A stretch of DNA of 64,000 nt. Origin: Defluviitaleaceae bacterium (GTDB lineage: Bacteria; Bacillota; Clostridia; Lachnospirales; WQUN01). This document shows positions 25,636-35,072 of this stretch, in pieces (the first letter of the stretch is position 1; the number at the start of each line of letters is the position of its first letter). A program made the position numbers and the translations under genes. The notes beneath the pieces are model-generated. The model was not told the origin of the DNA, did no database searches, and saw only the letters and a list, made by a program, of their open reading frames with translations. The DNA is taken from NCBI GenBank assembly GCA_009780585.1, contig WQZS01000011.1, forward strand, positions 41,999 to 105,998, in the 5' to 3' direction.

Positions 25636-26397
25636 TTAACCATTCAACAAATAAGTTATATTCTGACGAAGCGTTTCATATTGCTGCCCCAAACTGCAAT
25701 CAATATTACCAAAGGGTGTTTCGATCACACAGTCCATCGGACTCAAACTCAAATCCTTAACAATATCGAGCTTGACCGATCCATCAGTCAACGCCATTAC
25801 CATATCCTTATTTTCGATAACGGTATCGTAATCATCGGGGGAAACGTATACAGACACATCACCCGTAATCGTCGCGCTTTGTATGCCCATTTTTACTAAA
25901 GACAGGATAATTTTGGGATTGAGTTTAACCGCGTTGTCCATCAGTTTATCGGCGATGCGGATCAGCAAATCCACCATTTCCGGTTCCAAGCGTTCCTGCA
26001 TTTTTTTACGGTCGGCTTCGGCTTGGGCCAATACCTGGCGCGCCTGGGCCCTGATGTTGTCGCCTTCGCGCGTGGCGATGGTCAAGCCCTCGTTGTAGCC
26101 CTCTTCCTTGGCTTGCTCCTTTAATACGTTGATCTCCGATTTCGCGGCGTTGCGCAGGTCCGCCTGTTCGGCGATACCCGCGGCGTGAGCGTCTTGGATG
26201 ATCCTATCGGCTTCGTGGCGCGCGGCCTCCAAGAGCCGCGCGGTTTGTTCTTCCGGTGAAGCCGCGGGGATACCTTCATCGTCCCCGTCCGCTTCGCTTT
26301 CCGCCGCGACATTAAACACCGAGGGGTCATTAATATTAATGACCACCTCGTTGTCGCGGTCCATCGTGTAGTTGCGGAAAATCCTAGACGATGACAT
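25636..26397 (-). CDS. fliH: Flagellar assembly protein FliH
   Basis: This 253-residue protein has a variable N-terminus, a long Ala/Glu/Arg coiled coil (residues ~50-145) and a C-terminal V-type ATPase subunit E-like domain (SLVKMGIQSATITGDVSVYV). FliH binds and restrains FliI. It overlaps the end of fliG by 14 bp. Its normal downstream partner fliI is displaced by the inserted island. Confidence 0.9.
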   Translation of the reverse strand: MSSSRIFRNYTMDRDNEVVININDPSVFNVAAESEADGDDEGIPAASPEEQTARLLEAARHEADRIIQDAHAAGIAEQADLRNAAKSEINVLKEQAKEEGYNEGLTIATREGDNIRAQARQVLAQAEADRKKMQERLEPEMVDLLIRIADKLMDNAVKLNPKIILSLVKMGIQSATITGDVSVYVSPDDYDTVIENKDMVMALTDGSVKLDIVKDLSLSPMDCVIETPFGNIDCSLGQQYETLRQNITYLLNG

Positions 26398-27403
26398 CGT
26401 CCCCTCCGCCGCGGGCCACTACGATATCGCCCGAATCCTGCATACGACGTACGATATTTACGATCTTTTGCTGCGCTTCCTCGCGGTCGGAGCGGCGTAT
26501 CGGGCCCATGTAGTCCATTTCCTCCTGGATCATGGCCGCCAAACGCTTCGACAGGTTGGCGAAAATGTGGTTCTTGAGTTCCTCGCTCGCACCCTTGAGC
26601 GCGATGGCAAGGTCCTTTTGATCGACTTCGCGCAGTACGTTCTGCACGTCGCGATTACCCAGCGCGAGGATATCTTCGAATACGAACATCTTTTTGCGGA
26701 TTTCTTCGGAGAGTTCCACGTCCTCGATTTCCAGCGTTTCGAGGATGTGCTTTTCCGTCGTGCGGTCTACGGCACTCAAAATTTCCACGACATAGTCGAT
26801 GCCGCCCACTTGCGTAAAGTCCTCGGTCATAAGCGACGACAGGCGTTTCTCGAATACCTTCTCCACTTCCTTGATGACCTCCGGCGACGCGCCCGTCATG
26901 AGCGCGATACGCCGCGCCACGTCGGCTTGTTTTTCCGTCGGGAGGCTGGAGAGTACGTCCGCCGCTTGCTTGGGGCGGAGATAAGACAAAATAAGCGCGA
27001 TCGTCTGCGGATGCTCGGCGGATATGAAGTTGGTGATTTGGCTGGCTTCGGCCTTGCGTACGAAGTCGAAGGGCCGCACCTGCAGGCTTACGGTCAGCTT
27101 GGACAGCACCTCGTAGGCTTTGGTTTCGCCCAGCGCTTTCTCCAAGATGCTCTTGGCGTAGGCGATACCGCCCTCGGTGATGTATTGCTGCGCCAAGCAT
27201 ATCTGGTAGAACTCATCCAGCACGGCGTCGCGGGTTTCCGGCATGACGTGTTGGGTATTGGCGATTTCAAGCGTTAAGCTCTCAATTTCCTCTTCCTTGA
27301 GGTGCTTGAAGATATTGGCGGACTTTTCCGGCCCGAGCGTTATCAGGAGTATCGCGGCCTTTTCGCGGCCTGTCAGTTGGTCAACGGAAACGGCTGTCGG
27401 CAT
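26384..27403 (-). CDS. fliG: Flagellar motor switch protein FliG
   Basis: This 339-residue protein contains LTGREKAAILLITLGPEKSA, the middle-domain EHPQTIALILSYLRP motif and the C-terminal torque helix with DVQNVLREVDQKDLAIALKG. FliG links the MS ring to the C-ring and contacts the stator. It follows fliF by 3 bp. All three FliG domains are present at normal spacing. Confidence 0.96.
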   Translation of the reverse strand: MPTAVSVDQLTGREKAAILLITLGPEKSANIFKHLKEEEIESLTLEIANTQHVMPETRDAVLDEFYQICLAQQYITEGGIAYAKSILEKALGETKAYEVLSKLTVSLQVRPFDFVRKAEASQITNFISAEHPQTIALILSYLRPKQAADVLSSLPTEKQADVARRIALMTGASPEVIKEVEKVFEKRLSSLMTEDFTQVGGIDYVVEILSAVDRTTEKHILETLEIEDVELSEEIRKKMFVFEDILALGNRDVQNVLREVDQKDLAIALKGASEELKNHIFANLSKRLAAMIQEEMDYMGPIRRSDREEAQQKIVNIVRRMQDSGDIVVARGGGDDVIV

Positions 27404-27406
27404 ATC

Positions 27407-29047
27407 CTACCACTCCTCCGCGTTGAGCCAGTTGCGTAAGAGCGCGGCAACGGCTTCGGGTTTTTCGTTTACGAATTTATCGATTTGCTTCTTGATTTCG
27501 TTGTCTTGGTCGTATTCGATTTCCTTCAAGCGTTCGGCTTCGTCCTTGGCTTCCTCAAGCTGCGTGGTGGCGAGCAGGTCTTCCACGGACAGTTCGGGCT
27601 CGACGTCTTCCTCTTCTTCCTTCCTGCGGGCCAGTACGGCGAACAGCAGCATGGCGATGAGGAGCAAAAGCACCGCCAGCATAATGATCGTGGCGATGGG
27701 GAGGCCGGTTTCCTCCACTTCGACGATGCTGAATATTTCCTGGATGCGCACGGCTACGTTGGAAAGGGGGATGCCCGTACCGATGGCGATAAACATACGC
27801 ATGGCCATCGCTTCCTCTGTGTCGTGCTCGTATACAAAGTTGGGGACGTTATTATCAACGAATTCCAGCCAATCCTCGCGGGTGGCCTCGGGATTGCGTT
27901 CGCGCCAGTCCGCCTCATATATGGTGGTAAGGCGCGTGGCGGTCACCGCGATGGAGGACGCTCCCGTATCTATGCCGCCGGGGCCGCTTTCGATTTCAAT
28001 TACATGCTGATCGTGTACGAAGCTCTCGGTCCTGTCGCGGGCGGAGGCGCGCGCCGCTCCGGGGTCACCCATCATATACGCGGGGGAGGCTTGCATGTTC
28101 GCCCCCAAGCCGGGGCCCCAGGGTATACCCAGCATACCTTCCGCTTCCTGCTGGCTCCATTGTCTGAAGGTTGGCAAGCCGTCTTCCGAACCGGACGGCG
28201 CCGAAAGGGTGATGATCCGTTCCGTCATACCTACGTGTTGGTCATATACGATGTTCCTAAAGATATCCACTTCATCGAAAACATGGCTGAACGAACGGCG
28301 TACGTCGTCCATCAGTTGCGCTTCCTGCCGTAAGCGCATGTTTAAAACATCCATCGCGCTGTCGGTTTCGGGCATCATGCCGCCCAGGAATATCCCGTTG
28401 TTGTGCTGATCGACGATCGTGATGTTATCGAGTTCCAAGCCCCGCACCGTATTCCTTAACAGTTCGGCCAAGGTACGGCCTTCCGATTGCGGAAAATGAC
28501 GGGTCGTGGTCAATACTACAGCCATGGAAGCGGGCGGTTGGTTGGGGCGCAGCAAAAGGTTACGGTCCGCGTTGATAATGGAAACGCTGGCGTCGGCTAT
28601 GCCGTCGATACGTACCAATATATTAGCAACGTCCGTTTCGTGCGCTTTTAACAGCGTCGCCGCGCTTTGCGCCTCGGTCGTACCCAAGCCCACCAAGTCC
28701 AGCGCGTCCTCCAGCTCCATGCGGGAAGCCGCGGTACCCGCGTTGGCGAAAATGGCCCCCAAAGCGGCAGTGCGGTCGCGGGCGGGTACATCTATCCCCG
28801 TCCACGAAGGGTGGGGTCGGTTACGGATACCTTCTGCCTCCAGCGCGGCGTGGATTTGGCTGATACGCGCGTAGTCTTGCCTGTCGTACAGCGTTATCCA
28901 GCGCGTACGCAAGGCGAAAAACAAAAATAAAATCAAGACCAGCAACAGGGCGGCCGTTACGCTCACCAGTTGTATCTGCTGGCGGCGTGTGAGGGCATCC
29001 CACTTGGCCTTGATCGGCGTAAGGATTTTTATCAACTGTTCAGGCAT
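27407..29047 (-). CDS. fliF: Flagellar MS-ring protein FliF
   Basis: This 546-residue protein has an N-terminal membrane helix (residues ~27-48), YscJ/FliF ring-building domains (ALEAEGIRNRP; VRIDGIADASVSI; PASMAVVLTT), a second helix near residue 440 and a C-terminal FliG-binding tail (AALLRNWLNAEEW). It forms the MS ring on which the basal body assembles. Size and order are normal. Confidence 0.96.
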   Translation of the reverse strand: MPEQLIKILTPIKAKWDALTRRQQIQLVSVTAALLLVLILFLFFALRTRWITLYDRQDYARISQIHAALEAEGIRNRPHPSWTGIDVPARDRTAALGAIFANAGTAASRMELEDALDLVGLGTTEAQSAATLLKAHETDVANILVRIDGIADASVSIINADRNLLLRPNQPPASMAVVLTTTRHFPQSEGRTLAELLRNTVRGLELDNITIVDQHNNGIFLGGMMPETDSAMDVLNMRLRQEAQLMDDVRRSFSHVFDEVDIFRNIVYDQHVGMTERIITLSAPSGSEDGLPTFRQWSQQEAEGMLGIPWGPGLGANMQASPAYMMGDPGAARASARDRTESFVHDQHVIEIESGPGGIDTGASSIAVTATRLTTIYEADWRERNPEATREDWLEFVDNNVPNFVYEHDTEEAMAMRMFIAIGTGIPLSNVAVRIQEIFSIVEVEETGLPIATIIMLAVLLLLIAMLLFAVLARRKEEEEDVEPELSVEDLLATTQLEEAKDEAERLKEIEYDQDNEIKKQIDKFVNEKPEAVAALLRNWLNAEEW

Positions 29048-29174
29048 TGCTCACCTCATTGGCAAAGCCATATTATGCAAGTCCTCATCACATCCTTGTG
29101 ATCTTCAACATCCCTGTGTTGGATTAACTTAGCATATATAAGCAGAATTTTAAATCTGTTTTATATTTGCGTTC

Positions 29175-29501
29175 TTATATTTGCATCCTCATGATTTCCC
29201 TATAGGATTCGATGATGCGGTTGGTTACTTGCACGGTGAAGTTAAGCGACGTGGCGGCCCTGTCCTGCGCCATTTGTACGGCGATGATATCGTCTGTGCG
29301 GCCGACGGCGAGGTCCAGTTGCAAGCGTTCCGCCGTCAGTTGGTGTTCGTTGGAAGCCTTCATCATGTCCACGGCTGCGCCGAAGAAGGCGGAAAAAGGG
29401 TTTTCGTGTACGTCTTCGGGGCGCAGGTCGTGCCTGACCAGGCCGAAGGGGTTCATGTCGGCGGGCTGTAAGGGATTGATGTTGGTTGGGATGATTGTCA
29501 T
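29175..29501 (-). CDS. fliE: Flagellar hook-basal body protein FliE
   Basis: This 108-residue helical protein ends with FTVQVTNRIIESYREIMRMQ, the conserved FliE C-terminus, preceded by a segment with MKASNEHQLTAERLQLDLAV. FliE joins the MS ring to the rod. It is located between flgC and fliF. The 127 bp between it and fliF hold nothing clear. Confidence 0.93.
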   Translation of the reverse strand: MTIIPTNINPLQPADMNPFGLVRHDLRPEDVHENPFSAFFGAAVDMMKASNEHQLTAERLQLDLAVGRTDDIIAVQMAQDRAATSLNFTVQVTNRIIESYREIMRMQI

Positions 29502-29507
29502 GGTTTA

Positions 29508-29954
29508 TCAGTTCCCCCTTCCGATTTCCAACGTGCGCGCGATGATCCCGCGGAAGCTGGTCATGGATGTGATATTCGCTTCATAGGAGCGGCTGGCGGA
29601 GATCATGTTTACCATTTCCTCCACTATATTGACGTTGGGCATACGTACGTAGCCCGCTTCGTCCGCGTCGGGATGGGTGGGGTCGTATACGAGGTGGCCG
29701 GGGCCGGGGTCCTTTATCACATGGCTGACCCGCACACCCTCGCCTTGGTAGCCCGTAAGCGTATCGCCGAAAACCTTATGGAACGGGCCTTCCCTCGGTA
29801 TTTGTTCAAAAAGCACCGTCCGCCGTTGGAACGGGCCCCCGTCGGCGGTGCGGGTGGTGTTGACGTTCGCGATATTTTCCGCGATTACGTCCATGCGAAG
29901 CCGCTGGGCCGTCAAGCCCGAAGCGGCGATGTTAACGGAATTAAAGAAGCTCAT
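29508..29954 (-). CDS. flgC: Flagellar proximal rod protein FlgC
   Basis: This 148-residue protein starts MSFFNSVNIAASGLTAQRLR and continues DVIAENIANVNTT, the rod-protein signature. It ends with NMISASRSYEANITSMTSF. It forms part of the proximal rod with FlgB. It is followed by fliE after 6 bp. Confidence 0.95.
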   Translation of the reverse strand: MSFFNSVNIAASGLTAQRLRMDVIAENIANVNTTRTADGGPFQRRTVLFEQIPREGPFHKVFGDTLTGYQGEGVRVSHVIKDPGPGHLVYDPTHPDADEAGYVRMPNVNIVEEMVNMISASRSYEANITSMTSFRGIIARTLEIGRGN

Positions 29955-29964
29955 GCCTTACCCC

Positions 29965-30342
29965 CTATCGGCCGGATATAGCCATATTGAGACGTCTGGA
30001 GTTATTCAATACGCTGTTGACCATCGCTTCGTACCTTACCGTGCTGGTGTACAGGCGCACCATTTCGGACTCCATATCCACGTTGTTGCCGTCCATGCGG
30101 AAGGCGAAGCCCGGGTCCTGCGAACGCAGGTTGGGACGTACGCCGGATAAATCCAACCGCCCCGTCGCGCGCCAATTATCGATGGCTTGCCCCAGAGCGG
30201 CCTCAAAGTCCACAGCACCCGCTACGAAGTACGGCGTGTCGTTATTTGCGATGTTGTTCATGATGACGTCCAGCCGCGCACCCGTCGCGTGCATAGCCGC
30301 CCCCAACGCTCGGTTTTGATTATGCATGGCCTGTACGAGCAT
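29965..30342 (-). CDS. flgB: Flagellar proximal rod protein FlgB
   Basis: This 125-residue protein carries LDVIMNNIANNDTPYFVAGA near the N-terminus and the closing pattern LYTSTVRYEAMVNSVLNNS, both typical of FlgB. It is the first gene of the flagellar operon. GGGAGG lies 7 bases before the ATG, and a good sigma-A promoter lies just upstream. Confidence 0.95.
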   Translation of the reverse strand: MLVQAMHNQNRALGAAMHATGARLDVIMNNIANNDTPYFVAGAVDFEAALGQAIDNWRATGRLDLSGVRPNLRSQDPGFAFRMDGNNVDMESEMVRLYTSTVRYEAMVNSVLNNSRRLNMAISGR

Positions 30343-30364
30343 ACAAATTCCTCCCTTAACGGAC

Positions 30365-30393
30365 AGTATAGTACGATTATCACGTTATGGCAA
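30365..30393 (-). promoter_or_regulatory. Sigma-A promoter of the flagellar operon
   Basis: On the minus strand, TTGCCA (30388-30393) and TATACT (30365-30370) are spaced by exactly 17 bp and start about 20 bp before flgB. No sigma-28 consensus is seen here. Confidence 0.75.
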
Positions 30394-30467
30394 ATTTTTT
30401 GGCATGTAATTTAAACCAATTCGCCTTGATTGTATATCGGCATGATTATAAACAAACCTTTCGTCTT

Positions 30468-33400
30468 CTACAACGAACGATTTATTTCGGCAAATTTTTC
30501 GATACAAATTTCAATTCGGTCAATGCTGCCGTCGCGTATAAACAACGCGTGGCTTTGCGTTTTATCCAAGGCAAGCGTATCGGACTCGTAAACGGGTTGC
30601 CCGTTCGAATAAACCGTTATCTTCTCCCGCGGCGCCAGTCGGTAAACCACGGGGACCTGGCAAACGGTAAACGCCAGCGAATCCGCGGGAAGGGGTAATT
30701 CGGCGCTTTCGTTCGCGGCGTTGATATAACGGAAAACCGTGGGTTCCTTGAAGAATTCCGACGGTTTCAGCATCGACGGGCCGAAGGTCAGCACGCCGCC
30801 TTCCGCCATTACGCCCAATTCGGCCAAGCGCGTGAGGATGTCTTCCTTTACCTGTCCCGTCATGCCCGGTTGCTGGGCGGGCATATTGTAGGGGCTGTGC
30901 GAATACGGCTCCAGCGGGAACGCACCCCACTCCCGCGGCGTCTTGCGGAAACCGAAGCCCTCTTGCAAGCGGTAGTACGCGTCCCGCAACGCGCCTGTCA
31001 GTTCGCTCTCGCCGTCTTCCTTTACCGCTTGGATAAAGGCTTCTTGCAAGCTCAGCATAAATTTGGCGTTTTGGTGCCAATAGATGCACCCGATGCCTTC
31101 GTATTTGTACATGATGCCCGACCGCCCCGTAAATTGCTTGTGGGCGAACACATGCTCATAGAGTTCGCGGATGTACGCCGCGTCTTGGGGCGGGGTCTTT
31201 AACGCGTTCAGCCATTGGTCAACGTCACGCGATTGACGGATCGTATGGTGGAAGCGCGCCTGCCCCGCCGCGTCCTTAACGATAAAGCCCTCATGCCCCT
31301 GGTTAAGCAGCGAAACCAGGAAAGGCGATTTCGTCACCATATACGACGGGATGGTATTGCGCTCGAGGAATGATTTAAGCGTCTTCATGGGATACAAAAA
31401 GAACTGCTTCGCTTGCGGGTTAAACAGATCGCTCGCTTCCATGGCTTGCGTGAGCGCGAGCGCATCCTCCGCGTTCAGCTTTCCGCTGCCCAATACGGCG
31501 GTCTGCCCTTCCAGCATTAAAAACATGGGTGCGATTTCCAACCCGCTTTCGGTCAGCGTCAATATATTATAGGAATGGTACATGCCGTCTTCGCGTTTAT
31601 TCATGTCAATGGTTTCGCCGAGGGTTTGGCGCGCGGCCTCGAAGAAGGCGATGATCTCCTTGACGGTCAGCACTTCCTTGGTACTGATATTCCCGCTTTT
31701 TACGAAGCCGCCCGCGTATACCCTGCCGCGGTAATCGCAGAAGGCCGCCCCCGCCTTATCTAAAAACGCGCGGGGGGTAAGATTCGCGCGGCCGTTAAGC
31801 GCATTGTAAATCTTTGCAAACCAATCCTTTATTTCAACATATAAAGTTATTTCGCTTGCATCCATGCCTTGCATAATTTTTACGCAGCAGCCCAAGTGGC
31901 GGTACAATTGATACACCGTCACCATACTCATACCGTTGCCGACGATGGCGTTGTTGGCGTCGTTCCACTCGGGGCGCTGGGTGTTCATCCATATGCCGCC
32001 GCCGATCACGAGGTTGGATAGCTTGGCGAGTATGGGTACCAGCAACTTTTCCGTAAAGGAAACATGGTGGACCCTTTCGCCGTGCATGATCAGCTTACCG
32101 TCCGTGCCGTACCGCTTCGCGCGGGCCATCAGCACATCGTGCTTTTCCGCGTTAAACCGTATGGTGCGCTTGGAATCGCGCATCATGTTCGTATAGGGTA
32201 CGATTTCGTACGGTACATCGGAATAGGTGTAAGCGTCGGATTGCGTCAGCTTCTTTAGGGTATCGGGCGCGTACGCCATCATCCATTCCAACAGCTTGGT
32301 CAGGTATACGATCTGATGGTCGCCCCAATAGCCGATGCCCGCCCACGGATCGTTCGGCACGGGGATTTCCCAATCGATGCCTTCATGGTTGATGCGGTAG
32401 GGGTTAAATCCGTCCGCCGTGGAGGCGTTTAAAAATTTCGCGATGATCGGCGCGATGTACCCGGGGAAGCTCAAACAAAGCGCTTCCCAGTTTTGGAAGA
32501 TGTCGCGCCAATTGCCTTCGTAGTGGTACAAATGGTTGCCGTCGTCGTCCTTTACGCGGATATTAAAATAATTCCATGGGCGCGAAGGGTCGCCGTGCCG
32601 CCGCGAAAACGTAAGCGGCAAAAATTCCATACAAAGGCGTACCAAGTCGGGGTCGCCGTCGGCGAAAGCGCGCATTTGCAACCCGATAATGTCCTTCACC
32701 CCGTCGTCGCGCAGAGCCTGCAGGAAATCCGCCCGCCGCTTCGCCGTGACTTTATTGCGGATTGCGAAAAAGTTTTCAAACAAGTTCAAATCCAGCGCGT
32801 ACCCGTCCAAGAACACGCCGCCGCGCATATTGTTGTACAGCACGTTCATATAATGGCGGATACAGCCGTTTTCGTCAGCCGTATGCTGCATACCGTCGGC
32901 GGCCGCCACGATGCGTACCAATTCGTCCGTACCCTTTTTTATGTCGGCTTCGATGTTCTTGCGTAAAGTATTATTGCTTTCCCGATTGATTTCGCTTGAC
33001 AACGCCGACACATCGCATTGGTTCAGCTTCGAATCGAATACGAATAGCCAAGTCTTTCCGCCGTTTGGCGCGAGTTCGATTGTTTGTACGGTCATAAACG
33101 CGCATTTGCGCCCGTTCGATTGGGATTCGTTTTCAACGGCCTTACCCACCGCAAAGTCCATGATTTGGCGGGAGGAAAGCAAATACGTTTCCGCGTCCCC
33201 GACATGCCACGCGATATTGGCTTGCAATACCTCTATCGGTTCAACGCTGTCGCCGATGGCGGACGTTAAATAAAATACCGCCAGTTTCCCTTCGTCGGGG
33301 CGTTCCGCTACCTTGTACGCGTCGGTCAAACAGCTCGAACCTTGCGCGAGTGAAGGCTGGATGCCGTACGGAATAATATTTTCCACGCCGTCAAGGACTT

Positions 33401-33845
33401 CCGCTTGTAAGGGCGCACCCCCGATATTGACGATCTCCGCCGTGCGAACCAAGCCGTATTTTTCACTCGTTTCCCAACGGTAGGAGAAAGCCAGCCCCCA
33501 ATCGCGGTTGATCTCTTCGAACATTACCGCGTCGCCGCTCACACGCTTGTATAAGCTGCGTTCGATGTCGAAAGGGTTGTCATGCCCCGCGTTAAACGGT
33601 TCCCATATACGCCCGTTTACCCGAACCAGCGTCTTCGGCCCGGTCGAACCCGCCAAATGCAGCCTGTCGTCCGTCTCGTACGGGAAGATACTGTACCCCG
33701 CGTTTTGCCGGCCCGCCGCGGGCGCGCCGTTCGACGACAGGTACATCCAAACGTCCCCGGCACTCGCCACGTTAATAAAAAAAGGAGGCATGTACCGCAA
33801 ATCCTCGATTTTGTAGTACATGCCGCTCGGTTTGGTTGTAAGCAT
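30468..33845 (-). CDS. Large carbohydrate-active-like protein, function unknown
   Basis: This 1125-residue soluble protein has no signal peptide. It has a beta-rich N-terminal region with Trp/Tyr-rich strands (residues 1-300), then a long helical region with repeated aromatic motifs (DPSRPWNYFNIRV; YEGNWRDIFQNWEALCLSFP; GYWGDHQIVYLTKLLEWM; NDPWAGIG) resembling an (alpha/alpha)6-barrel glycosidase or phosphorylase, and a C-terminal beta region. I do not recognise an exact family. A glycoside hydrolase or phosphorylase role (GH94- or amylo-glucosidase-like) is only a structural guess. GGGGGT precedes the ATG. Confidence 0.6.
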   Translation of the reverse strand: MLTTKPSGMYYKIEDLRYMPPFFINVASAGDVWMYLSSNGAPAAGRQNAGYSIFPYETDDRLHLAGSTGPKTLVRVNGRIWEPFNAGHDNPFDIERSLYKRVSGDAVMFEEINRDWGLAFSYRWETSEKYGLVRTAEIVNIGGAPLQAEVLDGVENIIPYGIQPSLAQGSSCLTDAYKVAERPDEGKLAVFYLTSAIGDSVEPIEVLQANIAWHVGDAETYLLSSRQIMDFAVGKAVENESQSNGRKCAFMTVQTIELAPNGGKTWLFVFDSKLNQCDVSALSSEINRESNNTLRKNIEADIKKGTDELVRIVAAADGMQHTADENGCIRHYMNVLYNNMRGGVFLDGYALDLNLFENFFAIRNKVTAKRRADFLQALRDDGVKDIIGLQMRAFADGDPDLVRLCMEFLPLTFSRRHGDPSRPWNYFNIRVKDDDGNHLYHYEGNWRDIFQNWEALCLSFPGYIAPIIAKFLNASTADGFNPYRINHEGIDWEIPVPNDPWAGIGYWGDHQIVYLTKLLEWMMAYAPDTLKKLTQSDAYTYSDVPYEIVPYTNMMRDSKRTIRFNAEKHDVLMARAKRYGTDGKLIMHGERVHHVSFTEKLLVPILAKLSNLVIGGGIWMNTQRPEWNDANNAIVGNGMSMVTVYQLYRHLGCCVKIMQGMDASEITLYVEIKDWFAKIYNALNGRANLTPRAFLDKAGAAFCDYRGRVYAGGFVKSGNISTKEVLTVKEIIAFFEAARQTLGETIDMNKREDGMYHSYNILTLTESGLEIAPMFLMLEGQTAVLGSGKLNAEDALALTQAMEASDLFNPQAKQFFLYPMKTLKSFLERNTIPSYMVTKSPFLVSLLNQGHEGFIVKDAAGQARFHHTIRQSRDVDQWLNALKTPPQDAAYIRELYEHVFAHKQFTGRSGIMYKYEGIGCIYWHQNAKFMLSLQEAFIQAVKEDGESELTGALRDAYYRLQEGFGFRKTPREWGAFPLEPYSHSPYNMPAQQPGMTGQVKEDILTRLAELGVMAEGGVLTFGPSMLKPSEFFKEPTVFRYINAANESAELPLPADSLAFTVCQVPVVYRLAPREKITVYSNGQPVYESDTLALDKTQSHALFIRDGSIDRIEICIEKFAEINRSL

Positions 33846-33878
33846 GGTTAAGACCCCCTGATATATTAAATTATTATT

Positions 33879-35072
33879 TTATCTCCAATCCGGTGCCGCC
33901 GTCGTTGACGTGCCTTCCTGCACTATGCGGGTTTCGGGTTGGGTGGTTACCGTGGCGGAAATAATTTCCTCGGAAATAAGCTGCCCGTTGATGTATACCG
34001 TCCTTACCACCACCGTCCGTTCGCCTTCCCTGCCCTCTTGCAGGACGTTGATATCACCCAGCGCCATTTGGTCGTTGGTTTCCCGCACCACTTCCATGGG
34101 GATCACTTCGGTACGGGTTTCGTCCCGTGTTGTACGCACGGACAGGAACGGCCGCGTGGTTCGTATATTTATGATATCGCCCGGACGGATGATCGCGTCC
34201 GCGGCCAAGCCGTTGTCAATCAAAAGGCGGTCGAAGGGGATGCTGTGGCGTAGGGCGATCGCGCCCTTCGTATCGCCGCTCCGCACGATGTAGGGGATGG
34301 TCGTTTCTATTTGACGGTCCAGCCGCTCGATGGCGGCATCCACGCTGTCCAACCCTTCGTCCATGATAATCAATACTATGTATTCCCAGCCGTCTATAGA
34401 CGCTTCCGTCGTATTCGCGTCGCGGTACGCGCCGATGAAATGGTTGGCGACATGCTCCGCTAAAGCCCGTGTACGCATAACCGCGATGCGCTCCGAATCC
34501 ACGTATATGGCGGTCGCCTCGATCCGGTAGGTAAAGATTTGGCTTACCTCCCGGATGATCACATCCAGCGTTTCATGGTATCGGCGGTTGGCCCGCACGG
34601 GTTCGAGCGATACGCGTTCGTTGACGTGTATGACCGCGTCCACGCTGCGCGCGCGGTGGGCGACGGCTTGCTGCTGTATATTGTCGGGGTTCCATTCGCG
34701 GGTTTCGCGGTTAAGCGGCAGGTAACCGACGCGTTCGTCGTTTACGTAGACCGCCAGGGCATTGTTGCTCAGCACCATGATAATGCCCAAAACAACCAAA
34801 CCCACGCAAATAATCACCAGGGAAGCAAGACCCAGCCCCCCGGCAATCCTTCCGGGGGGCTTTTTCTTCTTCTTGGCGGGGGGCGGCGCGGGGCGTTTGT
34901 GCCCATGCGACCGCTGGGCTTGCTCAAAATGGCGCAAGCCCTTGTCCGGCGGTTGCCGATGCTCGGGCCGCGGGGGAGGCTTCCTCCAATTGGAGGTATC
35001 CCCCGGCGGCGGCATTTCCAGTTTTACCGGTTTAGGCAAGGGCTTTAGGTTGTCGGACGGTTTTCCGTTCAC
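33879..35072 (-). CDS. Membrane-anchored G5-domain protein
   Basis: This 397-residue protein has a ~75-residue Pro/Lys-rich cytoplasmic tail, one membrane helix (residues ~80-105) and an extracellular part. That part has a LysM-like stretch (YIVRSGDTKGAIALRHSIPF) and a C-terminal G5 domain (residues ~300-380; TEVIPMEVVRETND; GEGERTVVV-like strands). The layout is like Clostridial M23 peptidases but with no peptidase domain at the end. A cell-wall-binding role is inferred. It overlaps the upstream SLH gene as ATGA. Confidence 0.8.
   Translation of the reverse strand: MNGKPSDNLKPLPKPVKLEMPPPGDTSNWRKPPPRPEHRQPPDKGLRHFEQAQRSHGHKRPAPPPAKKKKKPPGRIAGGLGLASLVIICVGLVVLGIIMVLSNNALAVYVNDERVGYLPLNRETREWNPDNIQQQAVAHRARSVDAVIHVNERVSLEPVRANRRYHETLDVIIREVSQIFTYRIEATAIYVDSERIAVMRTRALAEHVANHFIGAYRDANTTEASIDGWEYIVLIIMDEGLDSVDAAIERLDRQIETTIPYIVRSGDTKGAIALRHSIPFDRLLIDNGLAADAIIRPGDIINIRTTRPFLSVRTTRDETRTEVIPMEVVRETNDQMALGDINVLQEGREGERTVVVRTVYINGQLISEEIISATVTTQPETRIVQEGTSTTAAPDWR

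Noticed and set aside
34834..34861. Hairpin AGCCCCCCGG...CCGGGGGGCT plus T-rich tail on the plus strand
   Set aside because: It lies within the coding sequence for the KKKKPPGR region of the G5 protein, and no plus-strand gene ends here; it follows from codons for Pro, Gly and Lys.
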